Of a stretch of 64,000 bases of DNA, positions 37,241 to 48,125 are shown one piece after another. The notes under the pieces were generated by a model that saw nothing but the letters and a program-made list of their open reading frames with translations, searched no databases and was not told the origin of the DNA. The stretch covers positions 1,426,001-1,490,000 of the forward strand of contig NC_037325.1 of NCBI RefSeq assembly GCF_000143535.2, read 5' to 3'. The number at the start of each line of letters is the position of its first letter. The first letter of the stretch is position 1. The translations under genes and the position numbers were made by a program. This DNA comes from Botrytis cinerea B05.10. Lineage: Eukaryota; Ascomycota; Leotiomycetes; Helotiales; Sclerotiniaceae.

Positions 37241-40200
37241 TTAGAGTGCGTAAGGGTTGAGCGATCTAATTGTGAGACATCTATAATCATGTTAGTTGAT
37301 GTTGAAAAGAAGCGAGGCGAGATTTAAACATACGGTGGACTCTTTGTAAGATCAGTCTTCAAAATAACAGGAACTCTTGTCATTTCCTTGACATCTTGGA
37401 TGTATTCGCCATCCTCTTCACGAAGGGTGAAATACTTCAAGTACTTTTCCTTAGCACTAAGCTTGGCTTCGACAGGTTCACCAGTTGGTACCTTTGAGTC
37501 GGAACGAGTTCTGTGGAGGCTAGTTGCAGCTGAAATTGAGTTCTTGGTTGGTGATGGTGGAACGCTTTGAGTTGGGCGTTCAGCAAGGGAAACACCAGCA
37601 ACACTGCCAGCAATGTCGGAAGCATCATCGTCATCATCGAATAGAGCATCAACGTCATCAGTCGAGATGGTACCAGTCTCGGTTGTCTTTCGTTGAGCTT
37701 CTTCATGCTCCTTCTTGGCTCTCTCGGCAACAGCAGCTTGCTTGGCAGCGGCAGCAGCGTTGGTAGTTCTTTGAGATGCACCAGCCTTTGGACGCTCATC
37801 TTCTGGTACATATGCAGATGATGGTACACCCTTCTCCCAATACAACTCAAGTACTCTCTCATTCTTTCTGAATTCGGCCTTCTTAAGAGGAAGTTGGTCG
37901 CAATGAACTCTCTTTTCAAAGCCAAACTCAGGAATCAAAACGTCGAAAGCAGATTCGTAAACACAGACAACGATACCCTCACTGATAAGTTCACCACCAG
38001 CTTCTTCACGCTTTCTATCCATAATCCTACATGACTCGATATGAACACTCTGCTCTTGAGCATTTTGAGATGAATCCTTCTTCCCGTTGCAAGACTCGGT
38101 TGTCTTGACGAGAGTCTCCATGTCCTCATTATATTCAATCTTGCCTTCAGAAAGAACAGCTTCAAGTTGACGATGAACCACCAAGTCCGCATAACGACGC
38201 GATGGATTAGTAAAATGAGTGTATAATGGTAAGTTGAGGGCATAATGAGGGTAAAGATGTGGTTGAGTCTTTCCAGCAATGAAATATTTGGCGCGGTGCA
38301 TGGACTTGACCAAAAGAGTTTCCATTCCCTTGCGAATGTCGGTATCATCAACTTTGAAAAGACTGTTTTGAAGACGTCCACTGCTAGAAGTATCAATTTC
38401 ATATCCAATCTTGTTCATGCGATCAGCAAATGTTTGAAGACGTCTTGGATTTGGTGGACCTTGTCGACGAAGGAGTGCCTTTTCAGGAAGGCCTTGGTAG
38501 ATCTTTTGTGCCACATAAGAGTTGACCTTGTTCATCAATTCTTCAATCAATTCATGAGATGGGGTAGAATCAAAGATATTTTGTTCCACTGGAACATTCT
38601 CATCATCTAACTGATAAACAAGTCTTAATGGTGCAATAGTCTCTCCATCAGAGCCAAGACGAGATTCACGGAATTTTTGAGCAACAGCCTAGATACGTTA
38701 GTCTTTTAGGGAAAATTTGGTTTGTGCATTGAAAACTTACGTTGAGGATTTGGATATCCTTTACTTCAGCACCCTCGAGTTTTACATCGGTTTGGCCGGA
38801 AAGGACAGCATCGACATCCTTGTATGTCAATTTTCCACCACTCTTAATGATACTCTTTCCAATCCAAGTCTCATCCTCGAAAACAGCACCGGTTTGGGCG
38901 TTAACTTTGAATACAACCGAGACGGTAAGACGATCTTGACCTGGTGTCAAAGAGCAAATGTCCGAGGCAATCTTTGGAGGTAACATAGCACAAGATCTGT
39001 TCATCAAATAAACAGCAGTTCCACGTTTGCGTGCCTCTCTATCTACAAGAGAGTTTGCCTTGATAAAATGAGCAACATCAGCAATGTGGATACCAATTTC
39101 GATCTTTCCATCTGCTTCAGTCTTCACGTGAATAGCATCGTCAAGTTCATTGGCACCATTTGGGTCAATGGTAAAGGTCTTTTCGTTTCGGAAATCACGT
39201 CTTGTAGAGATGGAAGTTTCATCTTCCTTCTCCAAAGACCAATCATCAAGACCAACGCTACGTGTAACAGCATCTGAAAACTCATCAGAAGCAAAGTTGT
39301 TGTCACGAAGAAGAGCATCAGTCTCAACCTTTAATTCACCCATCTTACCAAGTTGTTCAACGAGGGTACCGAATGGATGAAGAGAGGTGATTGGCCATCT
39401 CTTGATGCAAGCAACAAAAATGCGATCAGCATAATCTTGATGCTTCTCAACGAAATCGCGTGGTGCTTGTTCAGTAGGGATGGCGATCAATGGAACACGC
39501 TTATCGGTAGGTTTAAACCAAACAATCTTTGGCTTGTCTTGTTGACGTTGCTCTTGATGACGACCCGAGTTTCCATCACGAGCTTGACGTTCGGCTTCTT
39601 GCTTTTCCTTGGTAGCTTGACTGGATGGTCGAAGAAGACCCAGGGTACCGGAAAACATTTGTCCGGCAACACGTTCAATGACTGCAACAATGTGACCAGC
39701 GTAAAGTGGCTTTTGTTCATCAGTGACCTCTTCTTCTTCGACAAGTAAAAGACTCTGTCCCTCAACTTCAACATCATCATTCTTCTTTTGAGTTGGTCGT
39801 TGTCTTAAACTTCCACGTCTTCTAAGTCCGCCCTCTTGGTTTTGATCATCGCCATTTGTAGAATTATCGCGGTGATGATTGCGATCATTGTTTCCATTAC
39901 CAGATCCACCAGTTCTGGTGTCAGTAATATCCTTGCGCTTCTTCTTTTCCTCCTTCTCGCGCTTTTGTCCCCAAACTTCGTCAACATCCAATAACTCAAC
40001 TGCAACGAGATCTCCCTCTAGAGCACGGTTACGATCCTTGCTACCACAGATGAAGATGTCCGCGTCGAGCAATCCATCATGAGTAGTGACGTAGGCATCA
40101 GAACGATTCTTCTTGTTAACTCTTAAAATACCGGAAACGAGCTGACCGTCGCCAAGAAGGGCTGGAAGAGTAGCCTGGGGAAGATAAGGGGTGAACAAGG

Positions 40201-41779
40201 TCTTACGTTGCTGTTGCTGCTGTTGTGGTTGCTGGCCATTTTGCATGCCCATTTGTCCATTCATTTGCTGAGAAGCCTGTAATTGCTGCTGAAGCTGAGA
40301 AAGTTGTAAAGGATTCATTTGCTGAAACCCTAAGCCTTGAGGCATGATCATCTGTCCTTGGGCAAATTGTACCAATTGGGGTTGACCTTGGTATTGAAAT
40401 CCACCTATGTTACTCATGGATTGATTGATCGATCCACGATTACGGTGACCTGGTTGGAAACCACCTTGGTTTTGTTGACCTTGGAAGTTACCCATTTGTG
40501 GTTGTGGATCTTGAGGAGCAGCATTTTGAGGTACTTGGTTTCTCCAGTTACCATCAAAGTTTCGAGAAGAGTTACGAGCATGCCCGGCTTGGGCACTGTT
40601 TCTTCTTCCAAAGTCATTGTTTTGACCTGCACCATTGTCTGTAGATCCTTGTGTTGGTGGGAATTGAAATGAGCCACCACCTCGTTGAGATGATCCACCT
40701 CGACCATTTTGGCCACCTCCAACAGCCATACTTTGACTTCTACCATGAGCACCACGACCACCACGCATAGCAGAGCTTGGGGTCAAATGATTGCCGGTAC
40801 TTTGTGTAGGTTTGTCATCGCCTGGGCTTGCATTTTCAGAATTATCACCCCCAGTCGACGTAGCTCCAGCTGCACCAGGAATAGGGAACTGAAATCCCGA
40901 AGTAGTTCTCTTCTGTTGTGCGATTTCAGCCGCCTTCTTGGCTTCAGGCAAGGCAAGAGAATGACGTCTTTGGTGACCACCACCTGGAGGTCCTCCACCA
41001 CGGCCACCTCTTGTAGATTGGTTCTCACCACGGCTGTTGCTTCCACCAAAGTCTTGAGTAAAGCCTTGGCCAGCTGCACCTGAAGATGGAGCAGGTGGTG
41101 GACCTGCCATAGCCATACCCATATTTGGAAGTGCCGATTGATTACGACGATGTGAGAGGGGCTGTGTGGGAGGGGCTCCCATTGGTACATTCATCTGTTG
41201 TGGTTGGAGCTGATTAGAGAATTGAAATGCATTTTGGTTTTGCATTTGTTGTTGCTGTAAAGGATTGAAACCTTGGCCAGGAGCAGCAAGATGTTGGTTG
41301 GGAATCATTCCCATGTTGACATATTGTTGATGTGTAGCTTGAATCTGCTGTTGTTGTGCTTGTAGAAGCTCGATTTGTTGCTGAATAGCCAGTTGTTCCA
41401 CTGTGAAGAGAAGAAAGAATTAGCATATTATATTAGATTGTGTGTGAGAGAATGGGGGGGGGTAATGATGCAGGAATTGAGTATGTCAAGGAACCCTTTG
41501 CAAAACTGATTAGTTCATTGATTCATTGCCATTGGTTGTAGAATTTGGTCCCCGGCATCATAGATGAAAGATAAATGAATGCACATCACCGAGAACCGGG
41601 AGGGATGGGAAGAATAGAAAAAGTGTAGATAACGTACTACTATTAGGGTTGGAGAACATGCTCATTAATGGAGTAAGTTCTGACGGACTTCTTCGATGCG
41701 CAATATGTAATCTTCGTCCAGTTGGACCGGGTACACCACCTTGAGGTGCTTGACCTTGCGGCTGCTGTTGTTGCTCCAT
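37241..41779 (-). CDS. SSD1: Ssd1/Sts5 RNA-binding translational repressor (RNase II-like fold)
   Basis: Ssd1 binds mRNAs, many for cell-wall proteins, and represses their translation under control of the Cbk1/NDR kinase. Exons are 41779-41638, 41400-38741, 38688-37334 and 37280-37241, giving 1398 aa. The start codon of the second-exon frame is itself created at a splice join. The N-terminal motif GRRLHIAHRRSPSELTPLM is a conserved regulatory block. Residues about 50-460 are Gln/Asn/Gly-rich with NDR-site-like RRNSA and HRRNQS and RRHS sequences. A cold-shock-like region then leads to the RNB domain, where TIDPNGANELDDAIHVK carries Glu799 in place of one catalytic Asp, in line with a known inactive nuclease fold. 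The last 13-codon exon gives the C-terminus CLTIRSLNPYAL. Confidence 0.95.
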
Positions 41780-43044
41780 GATGGAGAGACTTGGTTACAC
41801 TTCGAGTGTGCGATGACGATCCGAAAAGAGAGAGGTATGCGATATCTGCGTACGGTATGATATCTAGATATATGGATTGATTTTACAAATCAAATCCCAA
41901 GAAATGATTGTATTATCAATACTAAATTGATTGTAAGCAGATGAAGAGAATGGAGGGATTCTCTTTGTGAATATGTGTTGTGTGTGTGTGTGTATGTGGG
42001 TGTAGGTGAGTGAGTGAGTGAGGGTGGTGGTGGTAGAGTTGGCTTGATAGTGCGGAGACGTCTTTGCTTTGGCAACTAACAACCAACTAGCTTGGGAGGC
42101 GATTTAAAGTTGCGTACTTACGCTCTGTAGATTGGGTAGGTGTATTGTGCGGTTTCCCACGTAGCTGAAGCGCTAATAGGACGGTGATGTTGAAAGAATG
42201 GTTCTCGGAGTATTCTTTTCGAGTATGCCAGATATATCAATTTCTTGATATGGCTATCTGGTACACGTTGAGCTTTGTGATATGTTTGCTGTAGTAGCAG
42301 CAGGTAGCTATGGTCTTTGTTGACGAGTATTGCTGGCGGGACCAGATAGATCTTTTTAAATGCTGTAATAAGGAAGGGAGAGAAAATGGTGTAATGTAGT
42401 GAGAGAAACGTCTGAGAGTGAAGGTCGTTAAGAAAGAGAATGAATTGTTGTTGAATTCAGATTGGAGGAAGAGAGAGAGATGTAGAGGTAATGTGTGAGT
42501 AGGTGGAGGCGGGAAAGGAAGGGAAATGTATCAAAGTTGGAAATCGGTTAAAATACCAGGTGCTAGGCTAGGTAGATAACAGTATAATTAGAAATCGTAT
42601 AAATAGAATAGATAGCATAAAGGGTATAAATGGAGCAGATAGAGTAAATAAACCATAAATCCACCATAAATACTATAAATGCCCCGTATGTGCCCAGCGA
42701 GATACGGTTCGTGCGTTTCTCTCTTTTTCGACGGATGGCTTGGATGGAACAGGAAACTTTGGCCGCATGTAAGGTTTTCCGACGCTGTATGGGAGGGACG
42801 CTTTGGTGAATCTCCCTTGGGCATGTAAGAGGTATTGGAGAGAGATGTTCCGAATATCATCCAAAGAGTACGCGCGAGGTTACATTGTGAGCAAATTGGA
42901 TTTCTGATACCGAGGTGGATGAGTAGATAGGTGGTTGATAGCGAGTAGACAGATTCGAAGTAGATACTCGTACCTAGGTAGATAGGGAAGTATATTCAGT
43001 CATACGCCTCTGGTGAATGAGCTGATCCTTTGAATGAGTGGAGA

Positions 43045-43138
43045 TCTGGATTTAGATACTAGATGCTCGATACTCGATATCAGATACTTGTTATTAGATG
43101 CTAGATATTAGATATTAGTCACTAGATACTAGATACAG
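43045..43138. repeat. Degenerate GATACTAGATA-type tandem repeat
   Basis: Variants of GATACT, AGATGCT and AGATATT recur about ten times with small changes. A similar ATCTAATACCTGGC pattern occurs near 47640-47665, on the far side of GLE1. Confidence 0.6.
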
Positions 43139-44382
43139 ATGAATCTATATCATAAACTATTATAGGAGTTCATCATGCCATCTCGATTCTGCATGCACCA
43201 TGCTCTATGCTCTTCATTCATTCACCCATTCGCCCATTCGTTCGTTCGCATTTAGAACTACTCGGCATTCACCACAATGAAAGAAACTTCCTCGCTCCTC
43301 CCCATACAAGTAAGATCGCACCAAGGGGGTGAAAGGAAAGCCAACGGCATCAACCTTTCACACCCATAATTGATTCGGAATTGTCCATTTTAGACTGCAA
43401 GTCACATATCCTGCACCTCATGCATAACCACGATAGATACAAAGGGAATGGATCAACCAAACTACAAAATATACTTTTGCTTATCGCCAATACTTGATCA
43501 ATTCTCTAGGGAATGGCCACATAAGGTATATGTACCTCTGCTTCGTACTACTCCTTACCGACCCCCAAGTCACATACCGGGCATCATTCCTATTTGGTCG
43601 TGACGATGATGATGGTGGTGATGAAGTCAGAGTTTATATTTAATTGCACTCGTTCCTTGCACTCGTTCCTTGGAAAAAGGTGCTCCGGCGATATATAAAC
43701 ATCACATCATTCGACTGGGTATCGGACGCGTAGGTACCTAGCATCAACACCACTTGCGCACGACCACTCGTTGAACCTCTTGAACATGGGCATCCGTCCC
43801 CCTTGGCAATACTGTAATGAAGGCACGTCCGGACTCCACGGAAACCCAAACATGTCCAGGTTGGAAAGAATTTGAAACAAATGATTCAATCGACCGCTGG
43901 TGGAAAGCAATGGGCGAACATGGGATTGACGTTGGGGCATTCTATTCGGTGTACAATGTATTGGGTGTACGATGCATATTTCGTGGTCTCTGTGCTGTGC
44001 GTCTTTTTTCTTTCTTTCCATCTACATTCACATTCACAATATCGGTAGAACGATGTGTATAGATAGATATACACGCGAGTGCCCAATGTACGACTAGCTA
44101 GGTATATGGCGAGATCCGCAGTATCAATGAACACCTTCCCCTGCTGGGAAGCTTCGGAAGTTTTGAAGCTTTGGAGCTCTGAAGCTCTGAAGCTCTGAAC
44201 CTCTTTGATATCCGTGATGTGATGTCTTTGTGTGTCTGCCAGTTGATACCTTGTCCCTTGTCCTTCTTTGCCCCCTAGCATCTCCAGGAATTCATTTATT
44301 CCTGACTTGGATGTAGCTTTATGCTTAGAGCGAACTTCCTTTCCTCGCCGGCCAGAGAGAAATCGAGAAAGACAAAGCCAAA

Positions 44383-44408
44383 TTCCCATTCCCATTCCCA
44401 TTCCCATT
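44383..44408 (+). repeat. (CCCATT)n microsatellite
   Basis: About four perfect hexamer units lie 480 bp upstream of the GLE1 start. On the minus strand they make a false Met-Gly run in a chance frame. Confidence 0.85.
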
Positions 44409-44890
44409 CATCCTCCTGAGGCTCAATTCGCCCAATTGGAATCAGTCAATCAGACCTCCGCATCATAAATATAAATCAATTCGAAACAATCTACAGCCAA
44501 CCACCATCCGGCGGTGCAGTACAGAAACACCATCACATCCTGCCAGTCCACTATCAATCCCTGCTTAGATAATCCCTGCTTATATAATCCCTGCTCATGC
44601 AAACCACCACCAGACGACTTCCCACCTGCCGGCTAACTACAGCAGAGCTTCCACGCTCCACGCTCCTTCCTGCAGCTCGAAGCTACCGCCTTTGGCAAAA
44701 TATACATGTCATGTGATTCTCGAGAATTCACCTCCAAATTAATTCAATATTGTAGGAATTGCTTTTGCGCGTCCAACAATCTTTATTTTACAGCTGCAAC
44801 TCCTGTCTTTTTTCTTGTAATCTACCATAACGTCTTTCTTCTAATCTTCCCCATATTTGTGTCACTCTTTATGCCACAGCGAACAGAACA

Positions 44891-46661
44891 ATGGCGACCA
44901 ATCAGTCTTCTAATGAAGAAGATGAAGCCGTGAGAGAAAGTTATAATTTCGTGCCAGTTCCGTCAGTCTATGACCACGATATAAGATTCGAGAATCGAAA
45001 CACCGAAGAATTGCATCATGGGATCCTCGAAGCCGCGCGACTGGAACATGAAAGGGTGCGGAATGAAGCTTTGCGAATCTTCCAAATCACTCTCATACAA
45101 GAACAACAACTCAGAGCCCAACATGAAATCCGAGCTGAAGAAGAAAGGTTACGGATTGAGGAGATGCGGTTGAAGATTGAGGAAAACCGCGTCAAAGCGG
45201 AGATGCAGAGCGCATTGGCAGAAATAAAAAGGAGGGAATTGGAAGAAGCTGCAAGAAGAATACCTGTTGTCCCTCCAAAACCTCCTACCCCTCCACCAGT
45301 AGCTGAAGTTCCTCGAGCGCCTACACAAACGAATTCGAATCCACCTCAGACTCAATCTCAACCTCCCCAGCAACAACAACAACAGCAACAGCAGCAGCAA
45401 CAGCAACCACCACCGCAACAGAATAATAACAGTGGAGGGGGATTCGGCGCGCCCAGTCAACAAACGAATCAAAGCAGGCCTCCTCAGCAAGCCAATGCTT
45501 TTTCGCAACCTCAACCTCAAGCCCAACAGCAAACAAATGGATTCTCGAATAATCAACAACAACAACCTCCAAAGCAGCCATCCGCGCAACCTACAACTCG
45601 ACAGCAACCTACACCTACCTCGAAACCATCAGCTTCCAAGGATCATCTATTACCAGGTGTGGAACGTTATGTTGAAATTCATAAAAATCTTAAACAACTA
45701 CGGCAATATCTAGTAACGGAAGGAAAACAAAATATACCATTCAAGAAATTGTTAGGAGATTATCGAAGAGCAATTCGGCAAACTGTTGGACAATTGACTG
45801 GAGAAAGAGGCGCTAATAGGGAATGTGTGAGTTTGATAATACTCACTTGATATAGATGGGCACTAATATTTGTAGATCAACAAAATCGTTAAACTGCTTG
45901 GAGAATCTCTAAGAACGGTACAATCTCCAGGAATCGACCCTAGCAATTATATGGTATCGAAACCAAATCCTGTACAAGGAGCTCAAAATAATGGAGAACA
46001 ACTTCCCTCTTTATTCATCTACCTGCTCAACTTTTTCTCGAAATCCATCGTTTCTCAATTTATCAATGAAGCAGGTGTTCGACCAGAAATGGCAGATCCT
46101 GTTGGTGTTATTGCCGTCTCGATATTTGCTAGGGATGAATTTTTATGGAGAGGTGCTTCATTAATCGATATTTTAATGGCGAAAATGCGCGTCTCCATAC
46201 CCGTTGTATTTGGACTTCGTGGAAACGATAAAACAGAAGAAGGAAGGGCTCGAATAGGATGGCAAAGATTAGACGATGGAAGTTGGATCGATGAACAAGC
46301 TCATAACAACAGAATGGTTGGACTCGCAGCAGGATATGCAGCTATTTCTCTTCGTGATTTCTCCAAAGTGAAACTCACAAATCCATGGCCACCAACGTAT
46401 TATTGGAGAGCGATGGCAAGTATTGTATCTACACCTACGGAAGAAGCATCCTCAACACAATATACAGCTTTGAGATCCATGATTGAAGGCTGGGAACAGA
46501 GATTCATAGAACTGTATGGAGTTCAAGCAATTGCAGCTCTACGAGTTGCTTTAGTAGATTTCCCAGCTCGCGCTCCGCCGTCGGCAAAAGTAGCAGCTGG
46601 ATCGTTGAGTGTGTTGGTGGATAAATTGGATAGGGATAAGGGATTGACACTTGCATATTGA
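44891..46661 (+). CDS. GLE1: Gle1, mRNA-export mediator at the nuclear pore
   Basis: Gle1 with inositol hexakisphosphate activates the DEAD-box helicase Dbp5 on the cytoplasmic side of the pore. Exons are 44891-45826 and 45876-46661 around a 49-bp intron; 573 aa. Residues about 45-120 form a charged coiled coil (LRAQHEIRAEEERLRIEEMR). Residues 125-250 are Pro/Gln-rich, with an uninterrupted glutamine run at 160-172. The GLE1 helical domain runs from about 256 to 560: VERYVEIHKNLKQLRQYLV, KIVKLLGESLRT, LPSLFIYLLNFFSKSIVSQF, GVIAVSIFARDEFLWRG and LTNPWPPTYYWRAMA. Length and order match fungal Gle1. Confidence 0.95.
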
Positions 46662-47453
46662 GGGAAGGGAGTGGAAGTGCTTGTATAGTACGTTAATAAA
46701 ATAGAGGGAATGCATTTGGATGTTGAGGAAGTTTAGATTTGCATAGGAGCTGAGAGGTTTTTTTTTTTCTTGGGGGTTCTTTTTGCATGAGGGGCGTTAG
46801 CGAGGAATGGTTGAATGAATGAATGAAGTTTGTAACAAATACTTCTCCATATTGGTTGGCATGGAAGGGTGGGAGATGGAAATGCAGATGCAGATGCAGA
46901 GAGATGGAAATGGAAATTCTCATCTCGTGTCGCGAATTATATACCCACTGAAATGGAAGCATTTATCTCGAATCTGGGCTCTTGAAGTCTAGTAGAATTG
47001 TAGCTTGTGTGGTGAGTGAGTGAGTGAGCGAGTGAGTGAGTGAAGGAGGGAGTGGAGATTCTGAAGGCTTGTTTATGAGGTGTGTATGGTATGGTATGTT
47101 CTGTTCGCTTCGCTATGTTACGGTAAAGTGAGGTAAAGTGAGGAGAGGTGAAGGGACATGAGATGAGGAAATCATGTATGTATTTATTTCATCTATTAAT
47201 TATCTCACTCTCACTCATACTTCTTGTGCTTTGGGTTCTTCAATTCGCTTTAGATTTGGATTCTTCTCTTGGATTTTATTTTATTTTTTTACCTTCTTTT
47301 ACTCGCTTTCTTTTCTCATTTTCTTTGTTTTGTTTTGTTTTGTTTTATTGAGGAGAGGAGAGGAGAGGAAGGATATATATCTTCTCGCTGTGCTTTTACA
47401 TTAGCGTATATATATTCGTATAACAAATCATCCATCACATGATCGCAGCCTTC

Positions 47454-47478
47454 TTTTTTTTTTTTTTTTTTTTTTTTC
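47454..47478 (+). repeat. Homopolymer run of 25 T
   Basis: Twenty-five consecutive T residues followed by CTCTC and more T-rich DNA. It is likely length-variable. Confidence 0.9.
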
Positions 47479-47843
47479 TCTCTTTTTTCTTTTCTTTTCG
47501 TAGAAGTTTGGAAGTACGCAGGCAGGTAGCGTTCCTCATTCGCTGGGACAAGGGATGCGAAGACGCGGGAAGGGAAATCGCGGGTTTATGTTCTGAGTCA
47601 GGCGTAGGCTTGGGGGAGCGGGGGAGCTGAAAAGTATCGATGATATCTAATACCTGGCATCTGATACCTGGTACCGACTTGCTTGCTGGTTTGGGATGGG
47701 ATGGGGGGTTACGGTTTCCCGTGTTTGGGTTTGGGTTTGGGTTTGTGTGATGTTACTTTGTTACTTTGTCACTTGATGTTGTTTTGTCACTTGATGTTAC
47801 TTTATCACTTGATGTTACTATCGATCGGTATGGTTACTTACCC

Positions 47844-47883
47844 ACCTACCTACCTACCTACCTACCTACCTACCTACCTACCT
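47844..47883 (+). repeat. (CCTA)n / TACC microsatellite
   Basis: About ten perfect tetranucleotide units lie 240 bp upstream of the secreted-protein start. Confidence 0.9.
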
Positions 47884-48125
47884 TTAGATTTACAACTAAC
47901 TACTTATATTCATTGTCCAGAAAATAAGATAGACAGAGAAGAAGATACAGTTCTTATTTCTCTATTTTTTTTCTCCCCTCGCATTCTTCTTTTTTTACCT
48001 TTTTTCCTGATTGCTTGTGTGAGCGCTGTCCGTGGATCGTTCGTTCATTCATCCATATAAGTGTTTGGAAATTTATATTTTGAGTGCTATTTTATATATC
48101 GGATATCGGAGATCGAATATCGAAT

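Larger units (their letters stand above)
41780..44890. other. Long intergenic region between SSD1 and GLE1 (divergent)
   Basis: About 3.1 kb separating two divergent genes. GT/GAGT repeats lie at 41975-42030, a degenerate GATACTAGATA repeat at about 43045-43135, an AGCTCTGA tandem at about 44165-44200 and a CCCATT tandem at 44383-44408. The longest frames (up to 173 codons) follow these repeats and are unlikely to be coding. Confidence 0.6.
46662..48125. other. Intergenic region 3' of GLE1, upstream of the secreted-protein gene
   Basis: About 1.46 kb of low-complexity DNA: GAGT repeats at 47014-47042, GTTTT repeats near 47330-47346, a 25-T run at 47454-47478, a short TTTGGG repeat near 47723-47744, a CACTTGATGTTACT-type repeat near 47770-47820 and a TACC microsatellite. 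No gene is supported. Confidence 0.6.

Noticed and set aside
40414..41190. Frames of over 110 codons within the SSD1 second exon
   Set aside because: They are alternative-frame readings of Gln/Gly-rich coding DNA; the SSD1 frame has family motifs throughout.
43886..44407. 173-codon minus-strand frame upstream of GLE1
   Set aside because: It starts in a Met-Gly run made by the CCCATT microsatellite and has no protein-like pattern.
45149..45607. 152-codon Leu-rich frame opposite GLE1
   Set aside because: Poly-Leu is the antisense reading of the CAG/CAA glutamine tract.
47150..47400. Hydrophobic frames suggesting a small membrane protein
   Set aside because: They arise from T-rich low-complexity DNA, which always reads as Phe/Leu/Ser.
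47723..47744. TTTGGG repeat resembling telomeric DNA
   Set aside because: Only about three units, not TTAGGG, and embedded between genes with other microsatellites.
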